This document shows positions 37,425 through 40,061 of a stretch of DNA of 40,061 nucleotides, piece by piece; within the stretch, counting starts at the first letter, position 1, and every line of letters starts with the position of its first letter. The DNA is from an uncultured Bacteroidales bacterium (GTDB lineage: Bacteria; Bacteroidota; Bacteroidia; Bacteroidales; Paludibacteraceae), in assembly GCA_900321605.1 (NCBI GenBank), contig ONWR01000011.1:56212-96272 (forward strand), in the 5' to 3' direction. The notes beneath the pieces were generated by a model, which was not told the DNA's origin, ran no database searches, and worked only from the letters and a program-made list of their open reading frames with translations. A program made the translations under genes and the position numbers.

Positions 37425-40061
37425 ATGAGAAAAAAATTATTTACATTTCTTCTCGCCCTCGTGACAAGCGTGGGGTTGATGAATGCTGCTGTGGATGGTA
37501 AACTGCCGGGTGCGTTTACTGTGGACGGAAGTGGCACTCAAGTGTATTTCTCGCAAGGAAACTTGCAATATGTAGGCGGCAATTGGCAGTTCGCAGAGAA
37601 CCAATGGGATGTGATTGGCTCTTCACAGACAAACAGCAGCCGCGACCTCTTCGGTTGGGGAACCGGTAATAATCCGAACCAAACGAGTGATGAATATGAA
37701 GACTACACTACCTTTGCCGATTGGGGATCCAACATGGGCGGTGATTGGCGAACGCTGACGAGAGATGAATGGTTGTATATTTTTAACACTCGTACTTCTG
37801 CATCAGATCTCCGTGGTTCTGCTACAGTATGTGGTGTGCATGGTTATATTATTCTGCCGGATAACTTTGTCCTTCCAGGTGGATTGAGTTGGACTCCGCG
37901 TCCCAATGATTGGACTACAAACGTGTACACTTCGCAGGAATGGAGCTCAATGGAGGAAAACGGAGCCGTCTTCTTACCGGCAGCTGGCTATCGTGCTGGT
38001 ACGACCGTTTATTATGATGGGTCTGCATGGGGCTATTATTGGTCGGCTACGGAGCATCCACAAGCCTATTATGCGTACAGTGCGTGGGTGGCAGACGAAG
38101 ATAGTTATGTGAGGGTATATCAACGTGATCGTACCTATGGTCACTCCGTTCGTCTGGTTTCGGAAACAACTCCGGGCGGCGGTTCGACTCCGAACCCCCA
38201 TGGTGAATGTGGCGCACAAGGTGACAACCTTTTGTGGGAGTTAAATACTTCTACCGGCGTGCTGACCATTACCGGTAGCGGTGCAATGTACGATTGGACT
38301 TCTGACACGGATAGACCGTGGTACTCTCTGAGAGCTCAAATTACTTCTGTTGTGCTGCCGAGTGGCATCACTTCACTTGGAAAGTATGCCTTCAGAGGTA
38401 CAGATATTGTTTCTATCAACATGACGGAAAATTATCCGGCAGGTCTCACAACTATTAACCAAGAGGCGTTCTTCTCCACTCAACTTACCTCGGTTACTAT
38501 TCCTGAGAGTGTAGTAACAATTGGTATGGATGCATTCCGTGAGAGTAAAACTATCACTGATGTATATTGCTATGCAGACCCGAACAATCTGACTTGGAAC
38601 GATTACTGGTGTGATGATTTCAAGAACGCTGACCATGCGACTGTCTGCCACGTAAAGGCTTGTGCACTTTCAACTTACGAGGCAAATTGGGGAGGTACTC
38701 CTTATAATGTATATAATAGTACAGGCGTCAATGTCACTTTCGTTGGTGACCTGCCCGGTGATTGTGGCGCTCCTACTCCGACTCCTTCGGGAGACAAACT
38801 GCCGGGTGTATTCTCGATTAGCAGCACCGAGACGGTTAACTTCTCGAAAGGTAACTTGCAATATGTAGGCGGCAATTGGCAGTTCGCAGATAACCAATGG
38901 GATGTGATTGGCGCTTCGCAGGCAGACAACAACCGCGACCTCTTCGGTTGGGGTACCGGTAATAATCCGAACCAAACGAGTATGCAATATGGAGACTACT
39001 CTACCTTTGCCGATTGGGGATCCAATATGGGCGGTGATTGGCGAACGCTGACGAGAGATGAATGGTTGTATATTTTTGACACTCGTACTTCTGCATCAGC
39101 TCTCCGTGGTTCAGCTACAGTATGTGGTGTGCATGGTTATATTATTCTGCCGGATAACTTTGTCCTTCCAGATGGATTGAGTTGGACTCCGCGTCCCGAT
39201 GATTGGACTACAAACGTGTACACTTCGCAGGAATGGAGCTCAATGGAGGAAAACGGAGCCGTCTTCTTACCGGTAACTGGCTATCGTGCTGGTACGACCG
39301 TTATTTATGATGAGTCTTCATGGGGCTATTATTGGTCGGCTACGGAGCATTCACAAGCCTATAATGCGTACAATGTGTGGGTGGCAGACGAGGATGATAA
39401 TGTGAAGGTATTTTATCGTAGTCGTACCTTTGGTCAATCCGTTCGTCTTGTCTCGGAAACAGCTCCGACTCCGACTCCGACGGATGAGCAAGTACCGACG
39501 AATGTAGACCCGGATAACTCGAGTTACCACTACTCGACCTTCTTCCACAGCTCGCAGAACTACAAGCTCTCCAACGATGGTACGCAAGCATTCATCGCTG
39601 ACCTGAGCAATAACGAACTCGTGCTGACCGAGATTGCACACGGCGAACAAGTCATTCCGGCTAACACCGCTGTCATCCTCCGTAAGACCGGTTCGGCTGA
39701 TCCTGTTGTCCTCGTCCCGACAGCAGAGAACGGCGTAAGTGTTAATCCGGACGACAACAGCCTCCGTGGTGTGGATGACGCTACGACCTTAGAGAGCCTG
39801 AGCATCAATCCGCTCCAATGCTACGTCCTGAGCGGTAAGTCACATGACGAGACGGAATCCGGCGTTGGTTTCTACCGTATCTATGGTACCACCCTCAAGG
39901 CACACAAGGCATATGTGATCTTCGCTGGTAGTTCGAACAACGCACCGAAAAAGATGCGCTTTGTCTATGGTCAGGCTACAGGCATTGAGGATGTACAAGG
40001 AAACAATGTACAAAGTACAAAGGTCATCGAGAATGGCGTTCTCTATATCATCCGTGATGGT
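37425..40061 (+). CDS. Large exported protein with two FISUMP domains and a BspA-type LRR block (3' end missing)
   Basis: The frame is open for 879 codons from ATG 37425 (MRKKLFTFLLALVTSVGLMN, signal peptide) to the window edge. FISUMP-type domain 1 spans about 25-245 (FSQGNLQYVGGNWQFAENQW, WRTLTRDEWLYIF, GYIILPDNFVLPGGLSW, GAVFLPAAGYR, YYWSATE). An LRR_5/BspA-type block follows at about 260-390 (LPSGITSLGKYAFRG, VTIPESVVTIGMDAF), then domain 2 (about 455-680), then a beta-rich part with the VIENGVLYIIRDG tail at the edge. The two FISUMP-type domains are offset by exactly 1293 bp and are almost identical over long stretches, yet differ at clustered sites near their ends. It is a surface or secreted protein. 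A GTAC-box repeat is encoded near the end (DVQGNNVQSTK). Confidence 0.85.
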   Translation, partial: MRKKLFTFLLALVTSVGLMNAAVDGKLPGAFTVDGSGTQVYFSQGNLQYVGGNWQFAENQWDVIGSSQTNSSRDLFGWGTGNNPNQTSDEYEDYTTFADWGSNMGGDWRTLTRDEWLYIFNTRTSASDLRGSATVCGVHGYIILPDNFVLPGGLSWTPRPNDWTTNVYTSQEWSSMEENGAVFLPAAGYRAGTTVYYDGSAWGYYWSATEHPQAYYAYSAWVADEDSYVRVYQRDRTYGHSVRLVSETTPGGGSTPNPHGECGAQGDNLLWELNTSTGVLTITGSGAMYDWTSDTDRPWYSLRAQITSVVLPSGITSLGKYAFRGTDIVSINMTENYPAGLTTINQEAFFSTQLTSVTIPESVVTIGMDAFRESKTITDVYCYADPNNLTWNDYWCDDFKNADHATVCHVKACALSTYEANWGGTPYNVYNSTGVNVTFVGDLPGDCGAPTPTPSGDKLPGVFSISSTETVNFSKGNLQYVGGNWQFADNQWDVIGASQADNNRDLFGWGTGNNPNQTSMQYGDYSTFADWGSNMGGDWRTLTRDEWLYIFDTRTSASALRGSATVCGVHGYIILPDNFVLPDGLSWTPRPDDWTTNVYTSQEWSSMEENGAVFLPVTGYRAGTTVIYDESSWGYYWSATEHSQAYNAYNVWVADEDDNVKVFYRSRTFGQSVRLVSETAPTPTPTDEQVPTNVDPDNSSYHYSTFFHSSQNYKLSNDGTQAFIADLSNNELVLTEIAHGEQVIPANTAVILRKTGSADPVVLVPTAENGVSVNPDDNSLRGVDDATTLESLSINPLQCYVLSGKSHDETESGVGFYRIYGTTLKAHKAYVIFAGSSNNAPKKMRFVYGQATGIEDVQGNNVQSTKVIENGVLYIIRDG
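37976..38165 (+). repeat. Hypervariable end of FISUMP domain, copy 1
   Basis: This segment differs from its duplicate at 39269-39458 in about 20 codons, nearly all with amino-acid change. The preceding 280 bp differ at only a few sites. Confidence 0.7.
39269..39458 (+). repeat. Hypervariable end of FISUMP domain, copy 2
   Basis: This is the counterpart of 37976-38165, displaced by 1293 bp. Codon pairs include TAT/AAT, AGT/AAT, AGT/GAT, TAT/ATT, CAA/TAT and GAT/AGT. Confidence 0.7.
39991..40022 (+). repeat. GTAC-box repeat in the large FISUMP gene (degenerate)
   Basis: ATGTACAAGGAAACAATGTA, then CAAAGTACAAAGG, encodes DVQGNNVQSTK just before the VIENGVLYIIRDG tail. Confidence 0.6.

Overview
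The window reads as chromosomal DNA of a member of the Bacteroidota, most likely an uncultured gut- or rumen-type Bacteroidales. The evidence is promoters of the TTTG-20 bp-TAnnTTTG type, an almost complete lack of Shine-Dalgarno sites, a type IX secretion (T9SS) C-terminal sorting domain, SCDKK-type lipoproteins, KorAB, and BT_3928-like and DUF1599 proteins. No rRNA, tRNA, CRISPR array, insertion sequence or reverse transcriptase was found.

Layout. 1-2900 (+): an envelope gene set with CsgG/LpoB-like N-terminal domains, one fused to a formylglycine-generating-enzyme-like (C-type lectin fold) domain, then an LPP20-like protein. 2900-6200: accessory DNA with two small promoter-sORF-hairpin transcription units, a broken FISUMP-type lipoprotein (-) and an orphan 438-aa protein. 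6200-8950 (+): a run of seven very small genes, four of which share one motif layout. 9000-12030 (+): korA-korB. 12004-15932 (-): tpiA, gamma-carbonic-anhydrase-like, pyrH, frr, rsgA. 16120-19428 (-): an operon of four small lipoproteins led by a repeat protein with a C-terminal VYIIRDGK motif. 19561-25021 (-): waaA, hisS, a DUF1599 protein, a DoxX/BT_3928-like protein and a seven-helix membrane AraC regulator broken at a G9 tract. 25140-26771 (+): tsaD and an exosortase. 26768-35984 (-): valS, uvrA and a CPA2 antiporter, preceded by a separately terminated von Willebrand A protein. 36316-36965 (+): a PemK/MazF-type toxin-antitoxin pair. 37425 to the end (+): a large exported protein with two nearly identical FISUMP domains around a BspA-type LRR block, running off the window.

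The most unusual feature is genome-wide in style. Short tandem repeats with 7-bp (sometimes 8, 9 or 15-bp) units fill many operon junctions, beginning at the upstream stop codon and ending at the downstream start codon. The same repeats are inserted in frame inside housekeeping genes (korA, korB, rsgA three times, hisS, uvrA) and the vWA gene. One 31-35 bp GTAC-rich version recurs at six places, five of them inside genes and always in the same coding orientation. A roughly 140-bp palindromic intergenic element, bordered by these repeats, occurs twice.

Other leads are a C-terminal region with the codon signature of a diversity-generating-retroelement target (1282-1404), duplicated lectin-like domains with clustered replacement changes, a possibly phase-variable membrane AraC protein next to a 21-bp-spaced direct repeat in front of the lipoprotein operon, and three candidate structured RNAs or leaders. 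Promoters and RNA structures were found by eye. Family names come from recognised motifs, not from database searches.
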